Counted from the first letter of the stretch, positions 54,207 through 63,845 are shown. The stretch: 64,000 nt of DNA from Alkalimonas mucilaginosa (GCF_036327005.1 NZ_JAUGZK010000014.1:33588-97587); one strand, 5' to 3'. Numbers and translations are program-made. The notes: a model not told the origin generated them from the sequence alone.

Positions 54207-55937
54207 ATGCGCAGCAGCCAGTATTTACTCTCCACCATGAAAGAAACCCCGGCCGATGCCGAAGTAATTAGCCATCAACTGATGCTGCGAGCTGGCATGG
54301 TCCGCCGGCTGGCATCCGGTTTATACACATACTTACCCACTGGGGTACGCACCTTGCGTAAAGTGGAGCGTATTGTCCGTGAAGAGTTGAATAAAGCCGG
54401 TGCGATCGAAGTATTGATGCCCATGGTACAAAATGCAGAACTGTGGCAGGAAAGCGGCCGCTGGGAACAAATGGATGCAGAATTACTGCGTTTTCAGGAC
54501 CGACATCAGCGCGACTTTGTGCTTGGACCCACCCATGAAGAAGTTATCACCGACCTGATTCGCCGTGAAGTCACCAGCTACAAACAACTCCCACTGAACC
54601 TGTATCAGATCCAAACCAAATTCCGCGATGAGCGGCGGCCGCGCTTTGGTGTGATGCGGGCCCGGGAGTTTCTGATGAAAGATGCTTATTCCTTTCATCT
54701 GTCACAGGATTGCCTGCAAAAAACCTACGATGCCATGTACCAGGCTTATACCAATATCTTCACCCGACTGGGGCTAAATTTCCGCGCTGTGCTGGCAGAT
54801 AGCGGTGCTATTGGTGGCAGTGTATCGCATGAGTTTCATGTATTGGCCAGCTCTGGTGAAGATGCCATCGCATTTTCCACAGAAAGTGATTATGCCGCCA
54901 ACGTTGAAATGGCGGCCGCCCTGCCCCCGCAAGCTGAACGTCCGGCAGCAACACAGCCACAACAAAAAATAAGCACACCCAATGTTGGCTCCGTAGACGA
55001 AGTAGCCAGCTTCCTTGGACTAACACCGCAGCAAATTGCTAAAACGCTGTTTGTCCGGGCAGAGCCAACCGACGACAGCTCAGCACCGGCTTTTGTTGCT
55101 TTGGTGCTGCGTGGCGATCATCAGCTCAATGAAGTTAAAGCTGAGAAGCATCCTCTGGTTGCTCAACCTCTGACCTTTGCCAGTGACGAGGAGATCAAAG
55201 CTCTGACCGGTGCCTTGCCTGGCTCTGTTGGGCCGATAGGTCTGAACATCCCGGTGATCGTCGATCACAGCGCAGCGCAGCTGGCAGATTTTGTTTGTGG
55301 CGCTAACGAGACTGGCTATCACCTGACAGGTGTGAACTGGTTGCGGGATAGTGCAGCTTTTGATACTGCCGATTTACGCAATGTGGTCGCCGGTGATGCC
55401 AGCCCTTGTGGTAAGGGCAGCCTGGAAATCCGCCGAGGTATTGAGGTTGGACATATTTTCCAACTGGGAGATAAATACTCGCAAGCGATGAAAGCAGGTG
55501 TCCTGAATGAAGAAGGCAAAAATCAAATCCTGACTATGGGCTGTTACGGCATTGGTGTATCACGTATTCTGGCTGCCGCCATCGAGCAAAACCATGATGA
55601 ACACGGCATCATATGGCCAGATGCGATTGCCCCGTTTCAGATTGCACTGATCCCAATGAACATGCATAAATCAGTTCGTATTCAGCAGGCTGCTGAACAG
55701 CTTTATCAGCAACTGACTGAGGCTGGTTTTGAGGTATTGTTTGATGATCGCAAAGAGCGCCCAGGTGTTATGTTTGCGGATATGGAGCTGATCGGCATTC
55801 CGCACCAAATCGTGATAGGTGAGCGCAACCTGGATCAGCAACAGGTCGAGTACAAGCACCGCCGCAGTGGCGATAAAGCCTTACTGGCATTGGATGCCGT
55901 AGTGGCAGAGATGCAAGCCAGAGTACAGCAAGCGTAA
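54207..55937 (+). CDS. proS: Prolyl-tRNA synthetase
   Basis: A 576-residue class II synthetase of the bacterial type. Motif 1 and the tRNA-acceptor region (VRRLASGLYTYLPTGVRTLR), motif 2 (RDERRPRFGVMRAREFLMKD) and motif 3 (MGCYGIGVSRILAAAIEQ) are intact. The YbaK-like editing domain is inserted at residues about 225-400 (KHPLVAQPLTFASDEEIKAL), so mischarged Ala-tRNA can be cleared. The anticodon-binding domain closes the protein. It has its own promoter. Confidence 0.98.
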   Translation: MRSSQYLLSTMKETPADAEVISHQLMLRAGMVRRLASGLYTYLPTGVRTLRKVERIVREELNKAGAIEVLMPMVQNAELWQESGRWEQMDAELLRFQDRHQRDFVLGPTHEEVITDLIRREVTSYKQLPLNLYQIQTKFRDERRPRFGVMRAREFLMKDAYSFHLSQDCLQKTYDAMYQAYTNIFTRLGLNFRAVLADSGAIGGSVSHEFHVLASSGEDAIAFSTESDYAANVEMAAALPPQAERPAATQPQQKISTPNVGSVDEVASFLGLTPQQIAKTLFVRAEPTDDSSAPAFVALVLRGDHQLNEVKAEKHPLVAQPLTFASDEEIKALTGALPGSVGPIGLNIPVIVDHSAAQLADFVCGANETGYHLTGVNWLRDSAAFDTADLRNVVAGDASPCGKGSLEIRRGIEVGHIFQLGDKYSQAMKAGVLNEEGKNQILTMGCYGIGVSRILAAAIEQNHDEHGIIWPDAIAPFQIALIPMNMHKSVRIQQAAEQLYQQLTEAGFEVLFDDRKERPGVMFADMELIGIPHQIVIGERNLDQQQVEYKHRRSGDKALLALDAVVAEMQARVQQA

Positions 55938-55950
55938 CTCGGCTTTTCAT

Positions 55951-55985
55951 AAACTCCAGCGCCCTTTAAGGGCACTGGAGTTTAT
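55951..55985. terminator. Shared hairpin between proS and DUF2750 genes
   Basis: Arms TAAACTCCAG-C-GCCC and GGGC-A-CTGGAGTTTA pair with one internal mismatch around TTTAA. It lies 13 bases after proS and just before the convergent DUF2750 stop. Confidence 0.65.
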
Positions 55986-55990
55986 GGTAT

Positions 55991-56380
55991 TTAGTCGCTT
56001 AATTCAGCCTGTAACGCTTCTTCCAGCTCACTGGGCGTCACTACCACGCCAGGACCTTCCGCATCAGGAAAGACCGCAATCGCCAGCTCATCCCCCTGCA
56101 GACCAGAGGTCCACTTTTCCAGCCAGGTTGCCACTGGAATCGACTGCGCCTGACACTCACTCCACTCGCCGTCAATCCAGCTTTCGGCCAATTCGGCATG
56201 AGGCCAAACCGGGATACAACGCTCATCTTCAGCACTCACCAACACAAAGCCTTCATCATCCACCAGGATCCAAATGGTATCCAAATCGGCAACGGCATGT
56301 ACAAAATACTCGTAACGCTGTTCGGGTGCCAGCTGTTCTAACTTAGTCAATTCGTCACGACTTAACTGGTATTCCATCAT
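55991..56380 (-). CDS. DUF2750 family protein
   Basis: A 129-residue acidic cytoplasmic protein with the DUF2750 pattern: EQRYEYFVHAVADLDTIWIL, then VLVSAEDERCIPVWPHAELA, then ATWLEKWTSGL. Function of the family is not known to me; the very acidic surface and common position near house-keeping genes give no clear clue. Two adjacent ATGs follow GAGGTG. Confidence 0.85.
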   Translation of the reverse strand: MMEYQLSRDELTKLEQLAPEQRYEYFVHAVADLDTIWILVDDEGFVLVSAEDERCIPVWPHAELAESWIDGEWSECQAQSIPVATWLEKWTSGLQGDELAIAVFPDAEGPGVVVTPSELEEALQAELSD

Positions 56381-56415
56381 TCACCTCACATAGGTCGGAC
56401 TGTCTCCGACGAAAT

Positions 56416-56835
56416 TTATCCGAAAAAAAGCAACCATAACAAGCGCAACCAAATCACCCAGAGCACTGCACAGCTGTATACAAAGGTACGAAAGCGCCAA
56501 CGCAATCGGTTGCTACCAGTATGGATCAACGCATGGAACACCCGCAATAGCAGATAGAAGGCCCCCATCAGCACAAAAGATGCATCGGCCAGTCCCTGTT
56601 GCAAAATAAATACCACAGCAAACAAATACAGCATTGGCATTTGAAACTGGTTGTCAAAATTGCGCCCGGTAGCTATCACCTGCGCATTGGCTTTATCCAG
56701 CTGCATCAGCGCAAAAGCATCCATCGATAACTCACCACGGCGTGCAGCGGCAAAACGTCGCCGTCCCATTAAAATTAACAAGACGCTGGTTAGCAAAACC
56801 TGACCAAAGACGGTCAATAGTAACCATTTATCCAT
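56416..56835 (-). CDS. MAPEG family membrane protein
   Basis: A 139-residue protein with four membrane segments and the MAPEG pattern: basic loop RRRFAAARRGE, then GRNFDNQFQMPMLYLFAVVF and LLRVFHALIHTGSNRLRWRF. Eukaryotic members are glutathione-dependent; bacterial roles are unclear. I set the start at the ATG at 56835 with GGGAG upstream; an open extension to 56889 is unlikely. Divergent from tdk. Confidence 0.85.
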   Translation of the reverse strand: MDKWLLLTVFGQVLLTSVLLILMGRRRFAAARRGELSMDAFALMQLDKANAQVIATGRNFDNQFQMPMLYLFAVVFILQQGLADASFVLMGAFYLLLRVFHALIHTGSNRLRWRFRTFVYSCAVLWVIWLRLLWLLFFG

Positions 56836-56947
56836 TCGAACTCCCACGACCAAGCCTGAATTTTCGCTCAGCTTATAGTATCCAGGCAACGGTTACCAGT
56901 ACCGGCTGCGAAAGGCAGACCGAAGTGGTCAATTCCCCATCGCGCTC

Positions 56948-56956
56948 TGGTATACT
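56948..56956 (+). promoter_or_regulatory. Extended -10 promoter element of tdk
   Basis: TGgTATACT lies 27 bases before the tdk ATG. No convincing -35 element at the normal spacing. Confidence 0.5.
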
Positions 56957-56982
56957 CCGGCAATTTAGCACCGGAAACAAAC

Positions 56983-57564
56983 ATGGCTCAATTGTATTTC
57001 TACTATTCGGCAATGAATGCCGGCAAGTCCACATCGTTACTGCAAAGCGCATACAATTACCGTGAACGCGGTATGCAAATTGCGCTTTTTACTGCCGCCA
57101 TCGACAACCGTTTTGGTGAGGGTGTAATCAGCTCCCGTATCGGCTTGTCTATGCCTGCAACCTTGTTTGATGCAGAGTACCACTTCTATAACCAGCTTAA
57201 GCAACAGCAGGTGGACTGTGTCTTGATAGATGAAGCGCAATTTTTAAGCCGCAACCAGGTGCAGCAGCTAACCGATGTGGTTGATGCGCTCAATATTCCT
57301 GTCTTGGCCTATGGCCTGCGCACTGACTTTACCGGCAATACCTTTGCCGGTAGCGAAGCTTTGCTGGCCTGGGCCGATAAACTGATCGAGTTAAAAACCG
57401 TTTGCCATTGCGGCCGTAAAGCCAACTTCGTGGTGCGACTGGATGCCGATGGCAAACCAAGCCGCCATGGCGATCAAATTCAGATAGGTGGCAATGAGCA
57501 GTATGTATCTATGTGCCGGGCGCATTTCAAAGCTCTGGTCTGGTCTGCAGATCCGGAGACATAA
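56983..57564 (+). CDS. tdk: Thymidine kinase (type II)
   Basis: A 193-residue salvage kinase producing dTMP. The P-loop SAMNAGKST lies at residues 9-17, the Walker B DEAQF with catalytic Glu near 84-88, and the zinc-binding Cys pair CHCGRKANFV near residue 140. Full length for the type II family. It has an extended -10 promoter and is divergent from the MAPEG gene. Confidence 0.96.
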   Translation: MAQLYFYYSAMNAGKSTSLLQSAYNYRERGMQIALFTAAIDNRFGEGVISSRIGLSMPATLFDAEYHFYNQLKQQQVDCVLIDEAQFLSRNQVQQLTDVVDALNIPVLAYGLRTDFTGNTFAGSEALLAWADKLIELKTVCHCGRKANFVVRLDADGKPSRHGDQIQIGGNEQYVSMCRAHFKALVWSADPET

Positions 57565-57649
57565 CCGTCTGCTGCCATTTGTAGCTTCTCAATAGCTGCA
57601 CTAAGCTTAGCCTGTAAAGGTTTCGGCTGCTGCTGCCGTTGAGGATGTT

Positions 57650-59164
57650 ATGACACGACTCATAGAAGAAACGCCACCCTTTTGGGCCATCATGGATGCA
57701 TTGCCAACCGCTCTACTGTGCAAAGATATTGCCAAAGCCTCCATCTATGCCAATTCAGCAGCCCTAGAGCTGCTGGATTTACCCATGGACCAAGCGGTGT
57801 TGTCGCTGAGCGATGTACGTCAAATTTCACTCGCAGATCCGGATAGTAAAGAGCCGCTGGGACTGGTACATAACCCTTTATTGCTTGCCTTAAGTGGCTC
57901 GGCACTGCAACAGTGCGTTACCCTGCCGACCGGTCTAACCGTTGAGTTAAAAGCACAACTGATCCGGTTTCATTTTACCTCAAGCAGCACAGTATTAATT
58001 GTACTTTGCCCTTGTCAGCCGCAGACAACACTTCCCGTCAGCAAGTGGACGGCTGATGATGACAGTGAACTGACAGAGGCTCTCGCCTTTGATAAGTTGA
58101 TGTCGCTCATTTCGACAGAACTTATCAACGTAAGACCAGAACAATTGGATACACATATTCAAAGTGCACTGGCTGCTCTGGGAGAGTTTTGCCACGCTGA
58201 CCGCAGCTATGTTTTTTTAATGAACCACGACAAGGCCACCATGAGCAATACCCATGAGTGGGTTCGAGCAGGTATATCCTCCCATATTGAACGGCTGCAG
58301 GATCTTCCCCAAGCAGCTCAACCATTCATCTGGCAAACTCTGGCAGCCGACGCTATTTTTGCCGTACAGGATGTTGGTCAGTTGCCTGCGGAAGCGGCCC
58401 TTGAAAAACGTGAGTTCCAGCGGGAAGATATTCAGTCCATTCTTTGCTCTGCCATGCTCAGTCATGGCCAGCTTCTTGGCTTTGTTGGTTGTGATATGGT
58501 GGCTCGTAAACGTGCCTGGACAGCCAGCGATATTCGCCGTCTGAAGCTGGTTGGCCATATGATTGGCAATACCATACAAAATGTCCGCGATCGAGTGTCG
58601 CTGCAGCAGGTGCAGCAGCAGTTGATGCAGGCAAATAAAGAGCTGCAGCTGTTGGCCAGCAGGGATGGGCTCACCGGCATCGCCAATAGACGTCAGTTTG
58701 ATACAGTACTACAGCAGGAGTTACATCGCTGCGCCAGAAATAAACAACCTTTGGGGCTGATACTGATTGATATTGATCACTTCAAAGCTTACAACGACAA
58801 CTATGGCCACCAGGCCGGCGATGATGCATTGAAACGAGTGGCAAGCCTGTTGCGCGATCACATCCAGCGGCAAGGTGAGTTGGTAGCCCGTTACGGAGGT
58901 GAGGAATTTGCCATCATTCTGCCATCCATTCAGATAGCACAACTGAAAACCACCGCTGAAAACTTACTGCACGCGGTACAGCAGCTGGCCATCCCCCATC
59001 AACATTCGGTGAGTGATTGTCTTACCATTAGCATTGGCTGTAGCCTGATGAAACCAGATAAAAACAGCAGCCCTGAGTTTTTCATTCATCAAACGGATAC
59101 CGCCCTTTACCGGGCTAAGGCACAAGGGCGGAATCAGGTGTGTTATGCCACAGTTACTGCTTAG
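57650..59164 (+). CDS. PAS/GAF-GGDEF diguanylate cyclase
   Basis: A 504-residue cytoplasmic protein. Residues about 10-125 look like a PAS domain (SIYANSAALELLDLP), 155-305 a GAF domain (ALGEFCHADRSYVFLMNHDK, LLGFVGCDMVARKRAWTASD), a short coiled coil follows (QQVQQQLMQANKELQLL), and 335-500 is a GGDEF domain with an intact GGEEF active site near 416. The inhibitory site upstream reads RQGE rather than RxxD, so product feedback may be weak. It probably makes c-di-GMP in response to a bound small molecule. Its stop overlaps the convergent porin stop. Confidence 0.92.
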   Translation: MTRLIEETPPFWAIMDALPTALLCKDIAKASIYANSAALELLDLPMDQAVLSLSDVRQISLADPDSKEPLGLVHNPLLLALSGSALQQCVTLPTGLTVELKAQLIRFHFTSSSTVLIVLCPCQPQTTLPVSKWTADDDSELTEALAFDKLMSLISTELINVRPEQLDTHIQSALAALGEFCHADRSYVFLMNHDKATMSNTHEWVRAGISSHIERLQDLPQAAQPFIWQTLAADAIFAVQDVGQLPAEAALEKREFQREDIQSILCSAMLSHGQLLGFVGCDMVARKRAWTASDIRRLKLVGHMIGNTIQNVRDRVSLQQVQQQLMQANKELQLLASRDGLTGIANRRQFDTVLQQELHRCARNKQPLGLILIDIDHFKAYNDNYGHQAGDDALKRVASLLRDHIQRQGELVARYGGEEFAIILPSIQIAQLKTTAENLLHAVQQLAIPHQHSVSDCLTISIGCSLMKPDKNSSPEFFIHQTDTALYRAKAQGRNQVCYATVTA

Positions 59165-59946
59165 AAACGATAGCTGGCACCAACGGTGTACAAGTCCTCG
59201 CCCGTCTCAAAGCTATCGAAGCTGACAGAGGCCCGCACCGCCAGATTATTCATCGGGAACCACTGGCCACGCACTGTGAAAGAGTCCTGCGCAGTACTTA
59301 CGATGTTCTTCGATGTCCAGTCGTAAAACAAACCAACGGATAACTCTTTGCCAAAATAGTAATCACCACCAAAGCTGTAGGCATTGCGGCTGGTGCTGCG
59401 CAGATCCCGGTAGCTCGCTTCGACATTCAGGTGATCACCAGTCGGTAAACGCATCAATTTTTTGGTGCTAAAACCAAACTCTGTGCGGGTACCTGCGCTA
59501 TCCGGGCGGGTATGATCGATATCGAAGGTAACCAGCCAGTCCGAATCAAAGAAGTAACCCAACTGGGTCAAAGCAGATTTGGTGCTGGAGCGGTTGATGC
59601 TTTCAAATTCAAAGCCGACATAAAAGTCATGGCTGCTGTCCATGTACTCGCCACCCAGGCGCCAGGAAGAGGAGCTAAGCTTGATACCATCCTCTTTCTG
59701 TGTGCCACGTACATAATCACCGAATACATTGCTGTTACGGCTAAGAAATGCTGACTCTGCTAAGGGTGCTGCCACATTGCCCTGGACTGGTGTCAGAAAA
59801 TAGCGATGGGAAAACTCCCACTGCTGCAGATCAGCCTGAACGACATCGCCCCAGCTAAAATTTAACGAAGACTCGTTCTGGTAACTGGCAGCCATTGCCG
59901 TGACTGATACCACAGAAAGCAAAGAAGCAAGCAGAGTGCGTTTCAT
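59161..59946 (-). CDS. Putative outer membrane porin (Porin_7-like)
   Basis: A 261-residue beta-barrel protein with a 19-residue signal peptide (ending TAMAA) and about a dozen amphipathic strands (DFYVGFEFESINR, LTQLGYFFDSDWLVTFDID, YSFGGDYYFGKELSVGLFYD), ending in the outer membrane Phe (YTVGASYRF). Pattern fits the Porin_7 putative porin family common in Shewanella and Rheinheimera. Single gene; convergent with the cyclase gene. Confidence 0.82.
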   Translation of the reverse strand: MKRTLLASLLSVVSVTAMAASYQNESSLNFSWGDVVQADLQQWEFSHRYFLTPVQGNVAAPLAESAFLSRNSNVFGDYVRGTQKEDGIKLSSSSWRLGGEYMDSSHDFYVGFEFESINRSSTKSALTQLGYFFDSDWLVTFDIDHTRPDSAGTRTEFGFSTKKLMRLPTGDHLNVEASYRDLRSTSRNAYSFGGDYYFGKELSVGLFYDWTSKNIVSTAQDSFTVRGQWFPMNNLAVRASVSFDSFETGEDLYTVGASYRF

Positions 59947-60062
59947 AATTATTTGTCCTTATAGTACTTTATTCTAAATAGTGATGGCCGGCATGCTAGC
60001 CCTTTCAAACTTAATAAAAACTGAACACTGCTACAGGAATGCATAGTCCAACAATAGCTTGC

Positions 60063-62051
60063 TTAGTCTTTAAGCAATAAAGCCTGAAGCTGCTGCAATC
60101 GATCCCGACATGCAGCGGCCTGCTCGAATTCAAGGTTTTCAGCGTGCAGCCGCATCTCACTCTCCAGCACTTTGATATCCGCAGCAATGGCAGTCCGATT
60201 GCTGTGGTAGCCCGCAGCTTGTTCAGCAACCTCAGCTAGTGGCGCAGGCTCTTGTGCCAAGTCCATCACATCAGCGACTTTCTTATTCAAACCTTTCGGA
60301 GTGATGCCATGCGCCGCATTAAAGGCTACTTGCTTGTGGCGGCGACGCTCTGTTTCGTCAATAGCACGCTGCATGGAGCCTGTGATTGAGTCTGCATACA
60401 AAATGGCCCTGCCCTGCAAGTTTCTGGCAGCACGACCGATGGTTTGGATCAGAGAGCGCTCCGAACGTAAAAAGCCCTCTTTGTCCGCATCCAGAATCGC
60501 CACCAGCGAAACCTCCGGAATATCCAGTCCTTCCCGCAGCAAGTTAATACCTACCAGGACATCAAATACCCCAAGACGCAAGTCTCGAATAATTTCGACC
60601 CGCTCCACGGTATCAATATCTGAATGCAGGTAGCGTACTTTGACCTGGTGCTCTAGCAGGTAGTCGGTTAAATCTTCCGCCATTTTTTTGGTCAGAGTGG
60701 TGACCAGAACCCGCTCATTGCGTTGCGCCCTCAGATAGGCTTCTGACAACAAGTCATCCACCTGGGTCGCAACCGGCCGAATTTCAATTTCTGGATCAAT
60801 CAAGCCGGTAGGACGTACTACCTGCTCCACTACTTCGCCAGCGGATTTTTCCAACTCGTACTTGGCGGGTGTGGCCGATACATAGATCCGCTGCGGGGCG
60901 ATACTTTCAAACTCATCAAACTTAAGTGGCCTGTTATCCAGTGCAGACGGCAACCGAAAACCATAATTGACCAGGTTTTCTTTTCGCGACCGATCGCCTT
61001 TGTACATAGCCCCAATCTGCGAAATGGTAACATGTGATTCATCAATAAACATCAGGCCATCAGCTGGAAAGTAATCCAGTAAGGTTGGTGGCGGCTCTCC
61101 TGGCATGCGGCCGGATAAATAGCGGGAGTAGTTTTCAATGCCGGAGCAATAGCCAAGCTCAACCATCATCTCAATATCAAACTGAGTCCGTTGCGTCAGA
61201 CGTTGTTCTTCCACTAATTTGTTTTGCTCAAGCAATTGCTGTTTTCGTTGTTGCAGCTCCGTTTTGATTTGCTCCACTGCATCCAGAATTTTCTCTCGCG
61301 GGGTTACATAGTGGGTTTTGGGATAGATGGTGTAGCGCGATACCACTTTTTCAACAGCCCCGGTCAGGGGGTCGAATAAACTGATGCGCTCAATCTCTTC
61401 ATCAAAAAGCTCCAGCCGAACGGCCAATGCATCCGATTCTGCCGGGAAAATGTCTATCACATCGCCCCGCACCCGATAGGTAGCCCGCTCAAAGGCCAGA
61501 TCATTACGCTGGTACTGCAACTCCGCCAGGCGCCGAAGAATAAAGCGCTGATCAAGGGTATCCCCCTGCCGTAAATGCAGCAACATTTTCATGTAGGACT
61601 CAGGATCGCCCAAGCCGTAAATAGCTGAAACAGACGCTATGATCACTACATCCCGGCGTTCCATCAACGCTTTGGTTGCAGACAAGCGCATCTGCTCAAT
61701 ATGTTCATTGATGGAAGCATCTTTCTCGATAAAGGTATCGGTTGACGGGACATAAGCTTCAGGCTGATAGTAGTCGTAATAAGACACAAAGTATTCAACA
61801 GCGTTATCAGGGAAAAAAGCTTTCATTTCGCCATACAACTGAGCTGCCAATGTTTTGTTGTGCGCCATAATCAGAGTAGGCCGACTGACCTGCTGAATCA
61901 CATTGGCCATGGTGAAGGTTTTGCCAGAGCCGGTGACACCAAGCAAGGTTTGATGCGCCAGTCCGGCTTCCAGGCCTTCTACCAATTTGGCAATAGCCTG
62001 CGGCTGATCGCCGGCCGCTTGATAATCCGAAACCAGTCGAAACGCTTTCAC
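60063..62051 (-). CDS. uvrB: Excinuclease ABC subunit B
   Basis: The 662-residue damage-verification helicase of nucleotide excision repair. The Walker A motif GVTGSGKT is at residues 38-45; the damage-probing beta-hairpin is in YFVSYYDYYQPEAYVP; helicase motifs LLREGLDIPEVSLV and QTIGRAARN are intact; the UvrC-binding UVR motif closes the protein (ESEMRLHAENLEFEQAAACR). The start is GTG with AGGTGA upstream, and it overlaps the MATE stop by four bases. No LexA box (CTGT-N8-ACAG) is visible near it. Confidence 0.98.
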   Translation of the reverse strand: MKAFRLVSDYQAAGDQPQAIAKLVEGLEAGLAHQTLLGVTGSGKTFTMANVIQQVSRPTLIMAHNKTLAAQLYGEMKAFFPDNAVEYFVSYYDYYQPEAYVPSTDTFIEKDASINEHIEQMRLSATKALMERRDVVIIASVSAIYGLGDPESYMKMLLHLRQGDTLDQRFILRRLAELQYQRNDLAFERATYRVRGDVIDIFPAESDALAVRLELFDEEIERISLFDPLTGAVEKVVSRYTIYPKTHYVTPREKILDAVEQIKTELQQRKQQLLEQNKLVEEQRLTQRTQFDIEMMVELGYCSGIENYSRYLSGRMPGEPPPTLLDYFPADGLMFIDESHVTISQIGAMYKGDRSRKENLVNYGFRLPSALDNRPLKFDEFESIAPQRIYVSATPAKYELEKSAGEVVEQVVRPTGLIDPEIEIRPVATQVDDLLSEAYLRAQRNERVLVTTLTKKMAEDLTDYLLEHQVKVRYLHSDIDTVERVEIIRDLRLGVFDVLVGINLLREGLDIPEVSLVAILDADKEGFLRSERSLIQTIGRAARNLQGRAILYADSITGSMQRAIDETERRRHKQVAFNAAHGITPKGLNKKVADVMDLAQEPAPLAEVAEQAAGYHSNRTAIAADIKVLESEMRLHAENLEFEQAAACRDRLQQLQALLLKD

Positions 62052-63418
62052 TCTATTTCACCTCGGTTGACCATGGGGTGCTGCATGCGTTGTAAAGCCC
62101 GTTGAAACCAATAATAACTCAGCATAGACATGCATAGATTAGCCATGACACAGCCAGCAAACAAGCCTGGAATACCAGCCAACTGACCACCAGCCCAGGC
62201 AAAAGGTACATAAAAAACAAACAACCTGCAGATACTTAACCAAAGCGCCTGTACCGGCAAGTGCAACGCATTCAGCGATGAGTTGGTAAGAATAATTAAC
62301 CCTTGCAAGCCGTAGCCCAGCGGCAAAATCCAGAGAAACAACTGAATCAGTCGCTGCACTTTGATGTCATCGGAAAAGGCGCTGGCGATCAGCGGAGCCA
62401 ACAAAGCCAGCAACACAAAAATCGCCAATTGCCAAAGCAAAATGAAACAGACACTTTTTTTATAGGCATTGAACACCCGGTCAAAATAGCCGGCACCATA
62501 GTTTTGACTGACAAAAGGTGGCAAGGTAGTGGAGAGTGCCAGAACCACCAGACACGCCATGCTTTCTAGCCGAATCCCAACGCCAAAGGCTGCCACGGCC
62601 TCAGCACCGTAAGTGGCCATAATGGCTGTAAGAATTGCCATAGCAATAGGGGTTAGCATATTGGCACCGGCGGCAGGAAAAGCAATGCGTAAAATTTTTC
62701 GATAAATAGGATAGGCCCGTTGCAAGGGTTGCCAGCCGCGCTCAATCAGAGCCCGTTGCAGCAACACCTTAATCACCAGTACAGTGCCACAAAGCCAGGA
62801 CAAAACACTGGCCAGCGCCGCGCCCTGCATACCAAGCTCAGGAAAAGGCCCAAGACCAAAAATCAACAAAGGATCCAAAATAGCGTTGCATAAACCTCCG
62901 GCGGCCATAATATAAGCTGGCAACCGCGTTTCACCGGCGGCACGCAAGATACTGTTACCCACCATAGGTATCATCAAAAAAACAGCACCGGCCAGCCAAA
63001 TCAGCATGTACTGCCGAATAAGCGGAACAATCGCATCGCTTGCGCCAAGTGCCTTGAATAGCGCATCGTGCGCCAACCAGCCCACAGCAGACAAGATCAG
63101 CATCAAAAATACAGCCAGCCACAAGGACGCCAGACCATCTGCACGAGCTTCTTGCTGGTTACCAGTTCCAAGGGCTTTGGCAATAATGGCGGAAGTACCA
63201 ATCCCAAGACCAATGGCCAGACTGATAAAGGTAAATGTCACGGGGAAAGTAAAACTAACTGCCGCCAGTTCTTGCGTGCCAAGCATGCTGATAAAGAACG
63301 TATCCACCAGGTTAAAGCTCATCAGCGTGAACATGCCCAGCAGCATGGGAACCGTCATACGATAGAGCGTCACAGCAATGTCATTGTGCAATAACGAGCG
63401 TTTATCCGGAGAGGTCAT
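62048..63418 (-). CDS. MATE-family multidrug efflux transporter
   Basis: A 456-residue inner membrane protein with 12 membrane segments in two MatE repeats (opening YRMTVPMLLGMFTLMSFNLV, then DTFFISMLGTQELAAVSFTF). MATE proteins expel cationic drugs by H+ or Na+ antiport; this one is closest in pattern to the VmrA/DinF-like branch. It is the first gene of a two-gene operon with uvrB, sharing a 4-base overlap. Confidence 0.92.
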   Translation of the reverse strand: MTSPDKRSLLHNDIAVTLYRMTVPMLLGMFTLMSFNLVDTFFISMLGTQELAAVSFTFPVTFTFISLAIGLGIGTSAIIAKALGTGNQQEARADGLASLWLAVFLMLILSAVGWLAHDALFKALGASDAIVPLIRQYMLIWLAGAVFLMIPMVGNSILRAAGETRLPAYIMAAGGLCNAILDPLLIFGLGPFPELGMQGAALASVLSWLCGTVLVIKVLLQRALIERGWQPLQRAYPIYRKILRIAFPAAGANMLTPIAMAILTAIMATYGAEAVAAFGVGIRLESMACLVVLALSTTLPPFVSQNYGAGYFDRVFNAYKKSVCFILLWQLAIFVLLALLAPLIASAFSDDIKVQRLIQLFLWILPLGYGLQGLIILTNSSLNALHLPVQALWLSICRLFVFYVPFAWAGGQLAGIPGLFAGCVMANLCMSMLSYYWFQRALQRMQHPMVNRGEIE

Positions 63419-63707
63419 TCCTACGGCCAGTTATTCTGAGGAGGGCATAGTGTAATGAAAAGCAGAGATTGATGCCATGCCGTAACTACAAATGCAGCAA
63501 ATTCAATGGCGGTGTTTAGCAATAGTCCACACAGCAACACAACGTAAATTTCTAAACCAGAAATTCGATTGTTTTTTGCCCTCACCAGAGCAAAAACACA
63601 AACCATTGATTTAAAATGAAAATTTATTTATCCCTGCAACTATTGACGCTGCTATAACCCTTGATTTTTCTAAGCTGGCTTCAATCATCACCTGATCATT
63701 CACAGAC

Positions 63708-63730
63708 TTATCCACAGCTTCTGTGGGTAA
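63708..63730. promoter_or_regulatory. Inverted pair of DnaA-box-like sequences
   Basis: A perfect consensus DnaA box TTATCCACA (63708-63716) faces TGTGGGTAA (63722-63730), whose complement TTACCCACA differs from the consensus by one base. With the flanking G and C they form a 10-bp hairpin around CTT. No other boxes were seen close by. Confidence 0.5.
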
Positions 63731-63845
63731 ACTGGCTTAGCCTAGAAAACCAGCAGCTTTGTCCGGTTGACAGGCCGCAAATAAAACAAATTGACGATTC
63801 TCTGTTCAAGCAGTCTGAATTTAAACAAATGAACAAGCTTAGCTG

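Noticed and set aside
63421..63606. A 61-residue open frame on the minus strand upstream of the MATE gene
   Set aside because: It has an ATG but no ribosome site, and its composition is AT-driven hydrophobic residues; it looks like chance.
63708..63730. The DnaA-box pair as a chromosomal origin
   Set aside because: There is no cluster of boxes, no clear unwinding element, and none of the usual origin-linked genes (dnaA, dnaN, gidA/mnmG) in the window.
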